The notes: generated from the letters alone by a model not told the origin. 64,000 bases of DNA from Jeotgalibacillus aurantiacus (GCF_020595125.1 NZ_JACNMS010000002.1:186001-250000); one strand, 5' to 3'. Numbered from the stretch's first letter, positions 27,557 through 37,542 are shown. Program-made: numbers and translations.

Positions 27557-28642
27557 GTGGATATTAAACAGCAGGTCAGAAAACTTTCACCTTACAAACC
27601 AGGTAAAACATCAGATGAAGTGAAAAGAGAATTCGGTTTGACTGAAATTATTAAGCTTGCATCAAATGAGAATCCTTTTGGATGCTCGGAAAAAGTGACA
27701 GAAGGAATCCGTTCCGGGGAATTTAATTTTGCCCTTTATCCAGATGGTGCAGGCTCTATTCTGAGAAATGCGCTCGTTGACCACTACGGTCTTCAGCCTG
27801 AGCAGTTTATTCTTGGAAACGGATCAGATGAAGTCATTCAGATTATTTCAAGAGCCTTGCTTGAACCGGGTAAAAATACAGTTATGCCGACGCCATCCTT
27901 CCCTCAGTATAAGCACAATGCAGTAGTTGAGGGAGCGGAAGTAAGAGAGATTCCGCTTGTAAACGGCGCACATGATCTCGATGCTATGGCTGAAGCAGTA
28001 GACAGTCAGACTGCGGTCGTTTGGGTATGCAGTCCGAATAATCCGACAGGGGTTCTTGTGGAGTCCGCGAAACTCAAAGCTTTTTTAGACAAAATTCCTG
28101 AAAAAGTACTCGTTGTCCTTGATGAAGCTTATCATGAGTACGTTACTGATGAAGATTATTATAACGGCATTCAATTAACGGCTGAATATCCGAACCTGAT
28201 CGTGACAAGAACTTTTTCAAAAGCATATGGGCTTGCCGGCTTCCGCGTCGGGTATGGAATTTCAAATCCTTCCATCATACAGGCGCTTGAACCGGTGCGT
28301 GAACCTTTTAATACCAGTACCCTTGCGCAGTTTGCTGCTGCAAAAGCACTTTCAGATCAGGATTTTATTGAGAAATGCAAGCTTGAAAATACGAGAGGAC
28401 TCCGCCAGTTTGAAGATTTTTGCCGTGAGTCCGGATTAAGCTACTATCCGTCACAGGGGAACTTTATTCTGATTGATTTTAAGCGTGATGCCGATGAACT
28501 ATTCAACATTCTGCTGCAAAATGGATTAATCGTGAGAAGCGGAAATGCTTTAGGCTTCCCTACAAGCCTTCGTATCACAGTCGGTTCAGAGGAACAGAAT
28601 AGCAAAATTATTTCCGTTTTGACTGAGACCATTAATTCTTAA
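27557..28642 (+). CDS. hisC: Histidinol-phosphate / aromatic aminotransferase
   Basis: A 361-residue PLP enzyme. In B. subtilis this gene serves both histidine synthesis and the final transamination to tyrosine and phenylalanine, which its place in the aro cluster supports. NPTG, DEAYHEY and the PLP-lysine motif TFSKAYGLAGFRVGY are visible. GTG start after GCAGGA, 21 bases after aroH. Confidence 0.94.
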   Translation: MDIKQQVRKLSPYKPGKTSDEVKREFGLTEIIKLASNENPFGCSEKVTEGIRSGEFNFALYPDGAGSILRNALVDHYGLQPEQFILGNGSDEVIQIISRALLEPGKNTVMPTPSFPQYKHNAVVEGAEVREIPLVNGAHDLDAMAEAVDSQTAVVWVCSPNNPTGVLVESAKLKAFLDKIPEKVLVVLDEAYHEYVTDEDYYNGIQLTAEYPNLIVTRTFSKAYGLAGFRVGYGISNPSIIQALEPVREPFNTSTLAQFAAAKALSDQDFIEKCKLENTRGLRQFEDFCRESGLSYYPSQGNFILIDFKRDADELFNILLQNGLIVRSGNALGFPTSLRITVGSEEQNSKIISVLTETINS

Positions 28643-28655
28643 AGGTTGTGAAAGT

Positions 28656-29756
28656 ATGAAAGGAAATGTATTAATCGTTGGCCTCGGACTCATAGGCGGA
28701 TCACTTGCACTTTCGATTCTTAAGGAACATCCGGATGTAAAGGTCTTCGGATACGATACCCGTGAGAAAGAAATGAAGCTCGCTAAGGCGATGAACGTGA
28801 TCACTGAAGAAGCGTATAACCTGCAGGAAGAAGCTGAAAAGGCAGACCTTATTATGATTTGCACGCCGGTTGACCAGACCGTCCGGATTATGGGAATGCT
28901 TTCTGAGTGGAACCTGAAAAAAGATGTGATTGTAACAGATGTGGGAAGTACGAAAGCATTGATCATGGAAAACAGCCACATTTTATCAGATAAGGGAATT
29001 ACATTTATCGGGGGACATCCGATGGCCGGCTCGCATAAGAGTGGTGTTTCTGCAGCCAAAACATTTCTTTTTGAAAATGCTTTTTATCTGCTTACTCCTT
29101 CAAAAGGAGCAAACGGCAGCGTCAATAAACTTAAAGAGTGGCTTCGTGGCACAGGGGCAAAGTTTCTTGTTGTTGAGCCTGAAGAGCACGATTATATAAC
29201 CGGAATCGTCAGTCACTTTCCGCATATTATTGCCTCTTCGCTTGTCCATCAAGTGAAAAAACATTATGAAAAACAGCCGCTCATTTCCAGAATGGCAGCG
29301 GGTGGATTCAGGGATTTATCAAGAATTGCCTCATCTAACCCGACGATGTGGACTGATATTACCATTCATAATATTGACATACTCCGTATGCTGCTGAATG
29401 GCTGGAAAGAAGAAATGGATGACGTTCTGGATCTGCTTGAAAAAGCCGAACCTGCCTCAATCTTTTCCTACTTTGAAGAGGCGAAGGAATTTCGTGATAA
29501 TATGCCAATTCTTCAAAAAGGCGCAATTCCTTCGTTTTATGATCTCTTCATTGACGTGCCGGATTACCCCGGTGTCATCTCGGAAATAACCGGACTGCTG
29601 GCTTCGGAACATATAAGTATTGTTAATCTACGGATCATGGAGACACGGGAAGACATTTACGGCGTCATGTCGATCAGCTTTCAAACGGAGGAAGATCGAA
29701 AGCGTGGAGCCGAATGTATTACTGCACATACAAATTATGATGTGTTTACCGTATAA
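28656..29756 (+). CDS. tyrA: Prephenate dehydrogenase
   Basis: A 366-residue NAD-dependent enzyme for tyrosine synthesis. N-terminal Rossmann motif GLGLIGGSLA, catalytic-region GGHPMAGSHKSG, and a C-terminal ACT domain from about residue 295 (DYPGVISEITGLLASE), typical of feedback-regulated Firmicutes TyrA. Same operon as hisC and aroA (13 and 12 bases). Confidence 0.95.
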   Translation: MKGNVLIVGLGLIGGSLALSILKEHPDVKVFGYDTREKEMKLAKAMNVITEEAYNLQEEAEKADLIMICTPVDQTVRIMGMLSEWNLKKDVIVTDVGSTKALIMENSHILSDKGITFIGGHPMAGSHKSGVSAAKTFLFENAFYLLTPSKGANGSVNKLKEWLRGTGAKFLVVEPEEHDYITGIVSHFPHIIASSLVHQVKKHYEKQPLISRMAAGGFRDLSRIASSNPTMWTDITIHNIDILRMLLNGWKEEMDDVLDLLEKAEPASIFSYFEEAKEFRDNMPILQKGAIPSFYDLFIDVPDYPGVISEITGLLASEHISIVNLRIMETREDIYGVMSISFQTEEDRKRGAECITAHTNYDVFTV

Positions 29757-29768
29757 AGGAGTGCCGCT

Positions 29769-31052
29769 ATGAAATCATTGCATTTTACAAATTCAGTGTT
29801 AAACGGAGAAATTCAGGTTCCGGGTGACAAGTCCATTTCACACCGTTCCATCATGTTCGGTGCCATTGCTGAAGGAACGACAACTGTAACAGGATTCCTT
29901 AAAGGGGATGACTGTCTGAGCACGATTGACTGCTTCCGCAAGATGGGGGTGCAGATTGAGGAAAACGATGACAAAATAATTATTCATGGAACAGGGTTCG
30001 ATGGACTAAAGGAACCTTCAGAGGTACTTGATACAGGAAATTCCGGAACGACCACCCGGCTTCTGCTCGGGATCCTTGCCGGCAGACCGTTTCATTCTGT
30101 CATCCAGGGGGATGAATCCATTGCCAAAAGGCCAATGAGAAGGGTCACTGATCCATTGCGCAAAATGGGTGCGTCCATAGATGGCAGAGAAGACGGCGAG
30201 TACACACCACTATCCGTCAGGGGCGGAGACCTGCAGCCGTTTGATTTTACGTTACCTGTTGCGAGCGCGCAGCTGAAGTCTGCCCTGATATTTGCAGGAT
30301 TGCAGTCAGAATATGAAACAAGAATCACTGAACCCGAAAAGACAAGGGATCATACTGAACGCATGATCCGGCTGTTTGGCGGTGACGTTAAAAGAGAGGA
30401 TGATACAATTATCATCTCCGGTGGACAATCCTTTAAGGGAAGAAACATGCACGTACCTGGTGACATATCATCAGCCGCATTCTTCCTCGTTGCAGGAGCC
30501 ATAACACCAGGCAGCAAACTTGTATTGAAAAATGTAGGCTTAAACGAAACGCGTACGGGAATTATTGATGTGTTAAACCAGATGGGAGCTGACATCCAGC
30601 TGAGCGAAGTAACAGAGGATGCAGAGCCGGCCGGGACTGTAACAGTTAACTATTCATCTCTTAAAGGCACGGAAATCAGTGGAGCACTCATTCCAAGACT
30701 TATTGATGAGATCCCAATCATCGCATTAATGGCTACGCAGGCATCAGGTACTACCATCATCAAAGATGCTGAAGAGTTGAAAGTCAAAGAATCAAACAGA
30801 ATTGACGCAGTCGTAGAAGAACTATCGAAACTTGGAGCGGATATCAAAGCGACTGATGATGGAATGATCATTAATGGTCCTGTAAAACTCCAGGGTGGAG
30901 AGGCTGACTCGCGTGGAGACCACCGGATCGGGATGATGCTGGCTGTTGCGTCTTTATTGACAGAAAACCCTGTTTCAATTAAAGATATAGATTGTATCAG
31001 CGTGTCCTACCCGTCATTTTTTGACGATCTGGAATCCGTCATAAAAAAATAA
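29769..31052 (+). CDS. aroA: 5-enolpyruvylshikimate-3-phosphate synthase
   Basis: A 427-residue enzyme joining PEP and shikimate 3-phosphate (aroE in B. subtilis naming). [10 protein letters not shown] and [10 protein letters not shown] are the substrate-binding motifs. The latter has Gly-Asn-Ser-Gly-Thr in place of the GNAGT of the glyphosate-sensitive class, as in the Bacillus type II enzymes. Last gene of the aro cluster before a terminator. Confidence 0.95.
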   Translation: MKSLHFTNSVLNGEIQVPGDKSISHRSIMFGAIAEGTTTVTGFLKGDDCLSTIDCFRKMGVQIEENDDKIIIHGTGFDGLKEPSEVLDTGNSGTTTRLLLGILAGRPFHSVIQGDESIAKRPMRRVTDPLRKMGASIDGREDGEYTPLSVRGGDLQPFDFTLPVASAQLKSALIFAGLQSEYETRITEPEKTRDHTERMIRLFGGDVKREDDTIIISGGQSFKGRNMHVPGDISSAAFFLVAGAITPGSKLVLKNVGLNETRTGIIDVLNQMGADIQLSEVTEDAEPAGTVTVNYSSLKGTEISGALIPRLIDEIPIIALMATQASGTTIIKDAEELKVKESNRIDAVVEELSKLGADIKATDDGMIINGPVKLQGGEADSRGDHRIGMMLAVASLLTENPVSIKDIDCISVSYPSFFDDLESVIKK

Positions 31053-31117
31053 TTGTTTAAAATGCTTTTTGACATCGTTTATATGAACTGTTGAATTTGA
31101 ACATTCAGCAGTAAGTC

Positions 31118-31147
31118 AAAAGAGCGGTCCATACCGCTCTTTTTTTA
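31118..31147 (+). terminator. Terminator of the aro cluster
   Basis: AAAAGAGCGGT (31118-31128) pairs with 31133-31143 across a 4-base loop, followed by a T-run. The remaining gap to 31280 is AT-rich and appears to hold only the ypiA promoter region. Confidence 0.92.
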
Positions 31148-31280
31148 CTTGTAAATGATTTGAAAACGAATAAAGGTTTTTTGATCATAAATGGAGAATA
31201 TAAAAGAACAGGGTTTTTAGTTGAATAACTGATAAAGTTCTCTTATTCTTTTTACAGATTGAATAGAAAGAGGGATAAAG

Positions 31281-32534
31281 TTGAGTGCACTAGACCGGTT
31301 AATCCGAAATCTTGAACAGGGTCACCTAGAAACAGCGATGGAGGATTTCAGTCAGCTGAAAAACGCAGGGACAGATGATGAAAAATTCGATGCTGCAGAG
31401 GAGCTTTTTGCTCTTGGTTTTCTCGATGAATCCAGACAGTTGTATGAACAGTTAATGGATGCTTATCCTGATGAAAAAGAACTGGTCATTCTGCTTGCTG
31501 AAGTATATACGGAAATGGATCAGACAGAAGAATCACTTGTTTTACTCGAGAGAATTACAGCTGACAATGAATTTTTCCCACGTGCGATGCTGCTGTCAGC
31601 AGATATTTATCAGATGCAGGGACTCTATGAAGTCAGTGAGCAGAAGCTTTTGCAAGCGGAAAAACAATTACCGGACGAACCCGTAATCCAGTTTGCGCTT
31701 GGAGAGTTATATAACGAACAGGGGCGTTTTTTAGAAGCCATCAGACACTATAAACAAATCAACCATCCTGAGATGGCTGGTGTCAATATTAACCGGAGAC
31801 TCGGTGAATGTTACAGTGCAGGCGGTTCGTTTGAAGACGCGCTGCCTTATTATGAATCAGCGCTTGAAGACGAGCGGGATGTACAGACGTTGTTTGAATA
31901 CGCATTTACTGCGTACCAGGCGTCTCATTACCAGACAGCAAGTTCTGTGTTCGAAGAGTTACTTGAAATGGATCCGGAATATCACGCAGCCTACCTTCTT
32001 TTAGCCCGCGCATATGAGCAAGATGAAGAGCTCGAAAAAGCACTTGATGCGGCTGAATCAGGTGTCAAATCCGATCCTTTTCACAAGGAATTATTTTTAA
32101 CGGCAGGGAAACTTTCATTAAAACTTGGACTCGAACAAAAAGCTGAGGAATTCATACGTCAGGCGATCGCGCTTGACCCTGATTACCTTGAGGCAGCACT
32201 CGTTTTGAACCGGATCCTCATTCATCAGGAGAGAGCAGAAGAAGTATTGGAAGTGATCGAAATTGTAAGGAGCTCGGGTGAAGATGATCCGCAATTTAAC
32301 TGGGATGCTGCTAAAGCTTACGAATGGCAGGAACAATATGATCAAGCACTTGAGGAATATAAAAAGGCGTACGTGGTATATAATGATCATACCGACTTCC
32401 TGTCTGATTACGGCTCTTTCCTCCTTGAGGAAGGAAGAAGAGAGGAAGCACGCGTTATTTTCGAAAAGCTGATTGAAAATGATCCGTCTAACGAGGAATG
32501 GCAAATGACGTTGGACAGTCTGAATCAATTTTAA
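31281..32534 (+). CDS. ypiA: TPR-repeat protein YpiA
   Basis: A 417-residue protein built almost wholly of tetratricopeptide repeats (for example [19 protein letters not shown] and [17 protein letters not shown]), so a protein-binding scaffold. It is cytoplasmic with no signal. Position after the aro cluster and before ypiB matches B. subtilis YpiA. TTG start after AAAGAGGG. Partners unknown. Confidence 0.9.
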   Translation: MSALDRLIRNLEQGHLETAMEDFSQLKNAGTDDEKFDAAEELFALGFLDESRQLYEQLMDAYPDEKELVILLAEVYTEMDQTEESLVLLERITADNEFFPRAMLLSADIYQMQGLYEVSEQKLLQAEKQLPDEPVIQFALGELYNEQGRFLEAIRHYKQINHPEMAGVNINRRLGECYSAGGSFEDALPYYESALEDERDVQTLFEYAFTAYQASHYQTASSVFEELLEMDPEYHAAYLLLARAYEQDEELEKALDAAESGVKSDPFHKELFLTAGKLSLKLGLEQKAEEFIRQAIALDPDYLEAALVLNRILIHQERAEEVLEVIEIVRSSGEDDPQFNWDAAKAYEWQEQYDQALEEYKKAYVVYNDHTDFLSDYGSFLLEEGRREEARVIFEKLIENDPSNEEWQMTLDSLNQF

Positions 32535-32553
32535 GTGCAGAGGAGGGAATATC

Positions 32554-33093
32554 ATGGCTGCATCTGTTTCAATAAATGAGAAAAAGGATTTTATCCGCTG
32601 GTTTCTTGCCCATTATCAGCTTAAGAAACGTGAATCCGTTTGGATCCTGAACTATCTGATGAGCCACGATCAGCTGATGGAAAACCTGCATTTTGTTGAA
32701 GAGGCTCAGTATTGCCCAAGGGGTATTGTCATGTCAACGAACTGTACCGATGATGTTCCATTCCGTTTCTATAAAGGAAACGTCATGACAACCGATGCTG
32801 AGAAGTCATTTCACGATATCCGCCTTCACAGGGAAGATGATATCTACATTCAGCTTAATTTTCAATCGTCCCTTTCGACACATCAGTATGCAGCAGTACT
32901 CGAAGAGAATCCTTTTATGCCTAAGTATGTGAAGATCACAGACAAGGACAGAATTCTGGCAGAGCAGTTTTTAAAAGAGAGCCTGTCGACCTTTAAAAAG
33001 GAGCATCTGATGAAAGAAATTGACCGTGCGCTTGATGAGCAGGATTATGACCGATTTCAGGAACTGACTTCAGAACTGAAAAGAAGTTTTTAA
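32554..33093 (+). CDS. ypiB: UPF0302-family protein YpiB
   Basis: A 179-residue cytoplasmic protein of the UPF0302/YpiB family, beginning after a GAGGAGGG site. It has an N-terminal helical part ([20 protein letters not shown] is typical) and a C-terminal [13 protein letters not shown] segment. In B. subtilis ypiB lies in an operon with ypiA; no enzyme motif is visible. Function not established to my knowledge. Confidence 0.88.
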   Translation: MAASVSINEKKDFIRWFLAHYQLKKRESVWILNYLMSHDQLMENLHFVEEAQYCPRGIVMSTNCTDDVPFRFYKGNVMTTDAEKSFHDIRLHREDDIYIQLNFQSSLSTHQYAAVLEENPFMPKYVKITDKDRILAEQFLKESLSTFKKEHLMKEIDRALDEQDYDRFQELTSELKRSF

Positions 33094-33112
33094 TATTTTT
33101 CTCTGCATGAGC

Positions 33113-33157
33113 AGTTCTGCAGCTGTTATAAAAAGGACAGCTGCAGGACTTTTTTTA
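33113..33157 (+). terminator. Terminator after ypiB
   Basis: A 14-bp stem with one G-U pair (33113-33126 with 33137-33150), core CTGCAGCTGT, followed by seven T. Confidence 0.88.
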
Positions 33158-33248
33158 TGGCGAAAATGCCATTCATACATAATCTGCAGAATGAACGAAC
33201 TAATGTTACACTTGGAAGGATAAAAAGAGACTGGAGTGAGGAAGCTTT

Positions 33249-33710
33249 ATGATTTGGAGCGGTAAAGAAATTGCTTTGTATTTTCAGGAGAAAAAATATA
33301 TAGATACGGTAACGGTGCCACTCTTACCAGTCAGCTTTGGTGACGCATCCAGGCAGGAGGCAGAACAGGGTGAATTTATTCCATTGCTGACGTCTTTATT
33401 AGAGAGGCAGTTTAAAGGAAGGATGCTATTACTTCCTCCATTCACCTATTTTTCAACAGAATCTGATGAACAGAAAAATCAAAGACTTCACAATTGGATT
33501 GATCAGTTTAAAAAAGAGGAATTTAAAAATATTATTTTTGTCACAGCCGACTCCTACTGGAGAGCACATGAACAGGATTTCGATGCGGATATCATCTGGA
33601 TGCCGTCCATCCCGATGGAGCATATGGATGCGAAATATAAGCAGAATATTGTCGAGGATCAGGTGAGTCAGCTGGTCAAAATAATCGTCCGGAAATGGCA
33701 GGCGAACTAA
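33249..33710 (+). CDS. ypiF: YpiF-like protein (DUF2487 type)
   Basis: A 153-residue soluble protein immediately upstream of qcrABC, the place of ypiF in B. subtilis. It contains short conserved-looking stretches such as LLLPPFTYF and DIIWMPSIPMEHMD. No known catalytic motif. A GAGTGAGG-type site precedes the ATG. Function unknown. Confidence 0.82.
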   Translation: MIWSGKEIALYFQEKKYIDTVTVPLLPVSFGDASRQEAEQGEFIPLLTSLLERQFKGRMLLLPPFTYFSTESDEQKNQRLHNWIDQFKKEEFKNIIFVTADSYWRAHEQDFDADIIWMPSIPMEHMDAKYKQNIVEDQVSQLVKIIVRKWQAN

Positions 33711-33758
33711 CGTTCAAAAAAACTTCACATAGTTGAAATGAAAAGGCTTAACCGATTA

Positions 33759-33787
33759 TTGACCTTGTTAATATATTGATATATCAT
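33759..33787 (+). promoter_or_regulatory. SigmaA promoter of qcrABC
   Basis: TTGACC (33759-33764), 17-base spacer, TATCAT (33782-33787). The -10 is the right end of a 10-bp perfect palindrome TGATATATCA (33778-33787), which might be an operator. Confidence 0.6.
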
Positions 33788-33859
33788 GGATATGTCCTAG
33801 TTATATATTTGTGCGAAAAATGTCCGATGGACTGACCTGAAGATAGAGGGGGGAAACAA

Positions 33860-34369
33860 ATGAGTAACCAGCGTGTTTCACGCCGTCAATTTTTAAATTA
33901 TACACTGACGGGTGTAGGCGGTTTCATGGCAGCAGGAATGCTGATGCCAATGGTGCGTTTTGCAATTGATCCTGTATTGACAGCTGAGGCTGGAGGAGAC
34001 TTTGTCTCAACGGGAACATCAGTTGAAGAACTGTCTGACGTACCGACTCGTATTGACTTTTCATACGAGCAGAAGGATGCGTGGTATACATCTGAAGTAA
34101 CAAAAACAGCTTGGGTGTATCTTGATGAACAGCAGAATGTTGTAGCACTTAATCCGACTTGTAAACATTTAGGATGTACAGTGAACTGGGAAGGAACTGA
34201 AAGTGAACCAAACCGTTTCTTCTGCCCATGCCACAATGGACTTTATGAGAAATCAGGTAAAAATGTTCCTGGTACACCACCAACTGCTCCTCTTGATATG
34301 ATCGAAACCAGAGTAGGTGACGACGGAATTCTGCAGCTTGGACAAACAGTACCAAACACAATTGCATAG
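33860..34369 (+). CDS. qcrA: Menaquinol:cytochrome c reductase, Rieske subunit
   Basis: A 169-residue iron-sulfur subunit of the b6c-type complex. An N-terminal twin-arginine signal anchor (SRRQFLNY) is followed by the Rieske domain with C101-K-H103-L-G-C106 and C122-P-C124-H125; one Cys and one His of each motif bind the 2Fe-2S cluster and the other cysteines form the disulfide. Exported folded by Tat. AGGGGGG site before the ATG. First gene of qcrABC. Confidence 0.97.
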   Translation: MSNQRVSRRQFLNYTLTGVGGFMAAGMLMPMVRFAIDPVLTAEAGGDFVSTGTSVEELSDVPTRIDFSYEQKDAWYTSEVTKTAWVYLDEQQNVVALNPTCKHLGCTVNWEGTESEPNRFFCPCHNGLYEKSGKNVPGTPPTAPLDMIETRVGDDGILQLGQTVPNTIA

Positions 34370-34386
34370 TAAAGGAGGCGTAATGG

Positions 34387-35061
34387 GTGCTAAACAAGAT
34401 TTATGATTGGGTCGATGAACGGTTAGACATTACCCCGATGTGGCGAGATATCGCTGACCACGAAGTGCCGGAACACGTAAACCCGGCTCATCACTTCTCA
34501 GCTTTTGTTTATTGCTTCGGAGGACTTACCTTTTTCGTAACCGTAATCCAAATTCTTTCCGGAATGTTCTTGACCATGTATTATGTACCGGACATTGAAA
34601 ATGCATGGCGATCTGTTTATTACTTACAGAACGAAGTGGCATTCGGCGTCATCGTACGCGGTATGCACCATTGGGGAGCCAGTCTCGTCATCGTGATGAT
34701 GTTCCTTCACACACTTCGTGTATTCTTCACAGGTGCTTATAAAAAACCACGTGAGCTTAACTGGGTTGTAGGTGTACTTATCTTTTTTGTCATGCTTGGA
34801 CTAGGCTTTACCGGTTACCTTCTTCCATGGGATATGAAAGCACTGTTTGCTACGAAAGTAGGAATTGAAATTGCTGCTGCAACACCATTCATCGGTGAGC
34901 AGATCAGGGTTCTTCTTGCAGGAGACGCGTCAATCCTTGGTGCTCAGACACTGACTCGTTTCTTCGCGATTCATGTTTTCTTCCTGCCAGGTGCATTACT
35001 TGGTCTGATGGCAGCCCACTTTATCATGATTCGTAAGCAGGGTATTTCTGGCCCGCTGTAA
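34387..35061 (+). CDS. qcrB: Menaquinol:cytochrome c reductase, cytochrome b subunit
   Basis: A 224-residue membrane protein with four helices, like cytochrome b6. Heme-ligand histidines lie in GMHHWGASLVIV and FLHTLRVF, and in AIHVFFLP and AAHFIM. GTG 34387 is 8 bases after AAGGAGG; the nearer ATG at 34383 is in another frame that stops at once. Very close to the B. subtilis protein by memory. Confidence 0.97.
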   Translation: MLNKIYDWVDERLDITPMWRDIADHEVPEHVNPAHHFSAFVYCFGGLTFFVTVIQILSGMFLTMYYVPDIENAWRSVYYLQNEVAFGVIVRGMHHWGASLVIVMMFLHTLRVFFTGAYKKPRELNWVVGVLIFFVMLGLGFTGYLLPWDMKALFATKVGIEIAAATPFIGEQIRVLLAGDASILGAQTLTRFFAIHVFFLPGALLGLMAAHFIMIRKQGISGPL

Positions 35062-35101
35062 AAAGACCGAACCACTTGGACAATAAAAAGGAGGGAAAAC
35101 T

Positions 35102-35866
35102 ATGCATCGCGGAAAAGGGATGAAATTTGTAGGCGATTCGCGAGTCCCTGCGAACCGCAAACCGAATATTCCAAAAGACTATTCGGAGTTTCCGGGTAAA
35201 ACGGAAGCATTCTGGCCAAACTTTCTATTAAAAGAATGGCTGGTGGGCTCAGTTTTCTTAATTGGTTTTCTATCGCTGTGTGTAGCCCACGAACCGCCGC
35301 TTGAACGTGTAGCGGATCCAACGGATGCAGGATATATTCCTCTTCCTGACTGGTATTTCCTATTCTTATACCAGCTTTTAAAATATGATTTCGCATCAGG
35401 ACCATATAACGTAATTGGTGCATTTGTTATTCCTGGTATTGCATTTGGAGCTCTATTACTTGCTCCGTTTCTGGACCGTGGACCGGCAAGAAGACCGGGT
35501 AAGCGTCCACTAGCAACTGGATTTATGCTTCTTGGTGTAGCAGCAACAATTTTCCTTACTTGGGAGTCTGTTGCTTATCACGATTGGGAAACTCAGCGTA
35601 CACAAGGTGAAATCGTAGCTGAAGTTGAGATTAATACTGAAGCTGCTGGTTATGCAATCTATGAAGAACAAGGTTGTATCAACTGTCACGGTGCTAACCT
35701 TGAAGGTGGGGCAGGACCTGCTTTAGGTGATACTGGACTTACACCTGAAGAAATTGCGAATATCGCTGTGAATGGTCAGGGTGCAATGCCTGCAGGACTA
35801 TTCCAGGGTACGGATGAAGAATTGCAGGAGCTTGCAAACTTCATTTCTGACCCATCTGCTGAATAA
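35102..35866 (+). CDS. qcrC: Menaquinol:cytochrome c reductase, cytochrome b/c subunit
   Basis: A 254-residue fusion of a subunit IV-like membrane part and a C-terminal cytochrome c domain. The quinol-site motif PDWY is at residues 82-85, membrane helices follow, and heme c attaches at C192-I-N-C-H196 with the distal Met in GAMPAG. The fusion is normal for Bacillus QcrC. Confidence 0.96.
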   Translation: MHRGKGMKFVGDSRVPANRKPNIPKDYSEFPGKTEAFWPNFLLKEWLVGSVFLIGFLSLCVAHEPPLERVADPTDAGYIPLPDWYFLFLYQLLKYDFASGPYNVIGAFVIPGIAFGALLLAPFLDRGPARRPGKRPLATGFMLLGVAATIFLTWESVAYHDWETQRTQGEIVAEVEINTEAAGYAIYEEQGCINCHGANLEGGAGPALGDTGLTPEEIANIAVNGQGAMPAGLFQGTDEELQELANFISDPSAE

Positions 35867-35869
35867 CAA

Positions 35870-35898
35870 AAAAGAGTCGGGAAACCGGCTCTTTTTTT
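35870..35898 (+). terminator. Terminator after qcrC
   Basis: AAAAGAGTCGG (35870-35880) pairs with 35885-35895 with one G-U pair, GAAA tetraloop, then a T-run. It is only about 15 bases before the ypjA start. Confidence 0.9.
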
Positions 35899-35915
35899 TA
35901 CGAGGAGAGAAATAA

Positions 35916-36521
35916 ATGAGAGAGTTTATTTATTCCTGGCTGGAAAACCGGATTTTTTTATGGTTATTGTTTTTAGTGAACCTCGGGGGAACGATATACG
36001 GTTATATCTGGTATGAACCACAGTTATCTGAAACAAAACCGGTCTTTTACATATTCGTGCCGGACAGTCCGACAGCAAGTCTCTTTTTTACGATCGTTAT
36101 TTTCTTTTATCTGATTGGTAAGAGGTGGAGACTGATGGAGGCGCTCGCGATTATCACGCTGTTTAAATATGGGATCTGGGCTGTCGTGATGAACTTCTTG
36201 ACCTGGCAGGTAACCGGCAACTTAACGCCGGACATGTGGATGTTAATATTCTCGCATTCGGCAATGGCCCTGCAGGGTCTCCTGTACGCCCCATACTATA
36301 CGTTTAAAACCTGGCACCTGATCGCAGCCGGCATCTGGACACTGCACAATGACGTCATTGACTACGTATTTATGCAATACCCTGTTTACTCCCGTTTGGA
36401 AGAAATGATCATGGGAATCGGTTATTTTACTTTCTGGCTCAGCGTTGCCTCGATCTTTATTGCCTGGTTACTTGTCCTGAGAAATAATCGTTACGAAAGA
36501 TCTTTACAGTTGACGACTTAA
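35916..36521 (+). CDS. ypjA: Membrane protein YpjA (DUF1405 type)
   Basis: A 201-residue polytopic protein with about six membrane helices and an aromatic-rich character. Place after qcrC as in B. subtilis. ACGAGGAG site. Its stop overlaps the next frame's upstream part. No functional motif recognised. Confidence 0.85.
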   Translation: MREFIYSWLENRIFLWLLFLVNLGGTIYGYIWYEPQLSETKPVFYIFVPDSPTASLFFTIVIFFYLIGKRWRLMEALAIITLFKYGIWAVVMNFLTWQVTGNLTPDMWMLIFSHSAMALQGLLYAPYYTFKTWHLIAAGIWTLHNDVIDYVFMQYPVYSRLEEMIMGIGYFTFWLSVASIFIAWLLVLRNNRYERSLQLTT

Positions 36522-36562
36522 TGAAACATCCCTTGCATAATTTAGATTATGGAGGGGAGTCT

Positions 36563-36778
36563 ATGTACAAATTAACGGTTTTATTTTCCGGTTCATTAAT
36601 TATTCACACTCTTCAGGATCTGATTCACTTCATCATCGGGCGTTCTGAAAGTATGCATCCGATGCTTTTTCTGGGATTATTTATTTCAACTTCGGTTATA
36701 TCAACGTTGTGCTATGTTTCATGGCGAAAATATGTCGGAGAAAGAAATAGAAAGAATATTCGTGATCATAACAATTGA
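36563..36778 (+). CDS. Short membrane protein, probable remnant of YpjB
   Basis: A 71-residue protein from ATG 36563 (GGAGGGG site). The frame is open upstream to 36521 but that start has no site. It has one N-terminal hydrophobic segment (LTVLFSGSLIIHTL) and one C-terminal membrane helix ending in CYVSWRKYVGER. The place is that of ypjB, whose B. subtilis product has about 264 residues with a signal peptide and a similar C-terminal helix and basic end. It looks like YpjB that has lost its large extracytoplasmic middle. The match is from memory and moderate. Confidence 0.5.
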   Translation: MYKLTVLFSGSLIIHTLQDLIHFIIGRSESMHPMLFLGLFISTSVISTLCYVSWRKYVGERNRKNIRDHNN

Positions 36779-36834
36779 CACTAAATGAGCAGCAAAGGTA
36801 AAATTTAATCAAACGTATGTAATGGAGGGTCTGA

Positions 36835-37512
36835 ATGGAAATTTTGATTTATTTCGCACTGATTTTAATTTTGCCGCTATGGGCAAACAGCCGTGTGAAA
36901 AGGACGTATAAGAAGTATTCAAAAGTTCAGACGACGGCATATATGACCGGTGCCGAAGTAGCAGAACGAATTCTTCACGATAACGGGATCTATGATGTGA
37001 CTGTAAAGCCTGGCAGAGGATTTCTGAGTGATCACTATAACCCCCGTACTAAAGAAATCGTATTGTCCCCAGATAACTATCATGGAATGTCAGTGGCAGG
37101 TGCTGCTGTAGCGGCCCATGAAGTGGGACATGCTATTCAGGACGCACAGGACTACGCTTTCCTGAGATTCAGACATAAGCTTGTTCCGGTTGCGAATCTC
37201 GGGTCGAATTTTTCATTTATCCTGATTCTTGCGGGTATTTTGTTAAGTTCTGCAGAATTCATGCTAGGTGGTATTGTTTTCTTCGCAGCAGCAGTTTTGT
37301 TCCAGTTCGTAACGCTGCCGGTGGAGTTTGATGCTTCGAATCGTGCGATGAACGAAATGGTCAGCTCAGGGCTGATCCGTAATGAAGAAGAACCACATGC
37401 CAAGAAAGTATTAAACGCTGCAGCTCTGACATATGTCGCAGCAGCGCTGATCGCATTACTTGAACTTCTTCGTTTCATCCTGATGTTTGTCGGAATGAAC
37501 GGAGACGATTAA
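36835..37512 (+). CDS. Membrane zinc metallopeptidase (YugP-like)
   Basis: A 225-residue integral membrane protein of the neutral zinc metallopeptidase (YugP) family. An N-terminal helix is followed by the zinc motif HEVGHAIQ near residue 88 and further helices around residues 120-155 and 195-220. In B. subtilis yugP is elsewhere; here it sits between ypjB and the YitT gene. The substrate is unknown. Confidence 0.85.
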   Translation: MEILIYFALILILPLWANSRVKRTYKKYSKVQTTAYMTGAEVAERILHDNGIYDVTVKPGRGFLSDHYNPRTKEIVLSPDNYHGMSVAGAAVAAHEVGHAIQDAQDYAFLRFRHKLVPVANLGSNFSFILILAGILLSSAEFMLGGIVFFAAAVLFQFVTLPVEFDASNRAMNEMVSSGLIRNEEEPHAKKVLNAAALTYVAAALIALLELLRFILMFVGMNGDD

Positions 37513-37542
37513 AAAAGACTGCTCTCATGCAGTCTTTTTTTT
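37511..37542. terminator. Bidirectional terminator
   Basis: A perfect 12-bp stem (37511-37522 with 37529-37540), core GACTGC, with A and T tracts. It can serve both the zinc peptidase gene (+) and the YitT gene (-). Confidence 0.88.
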
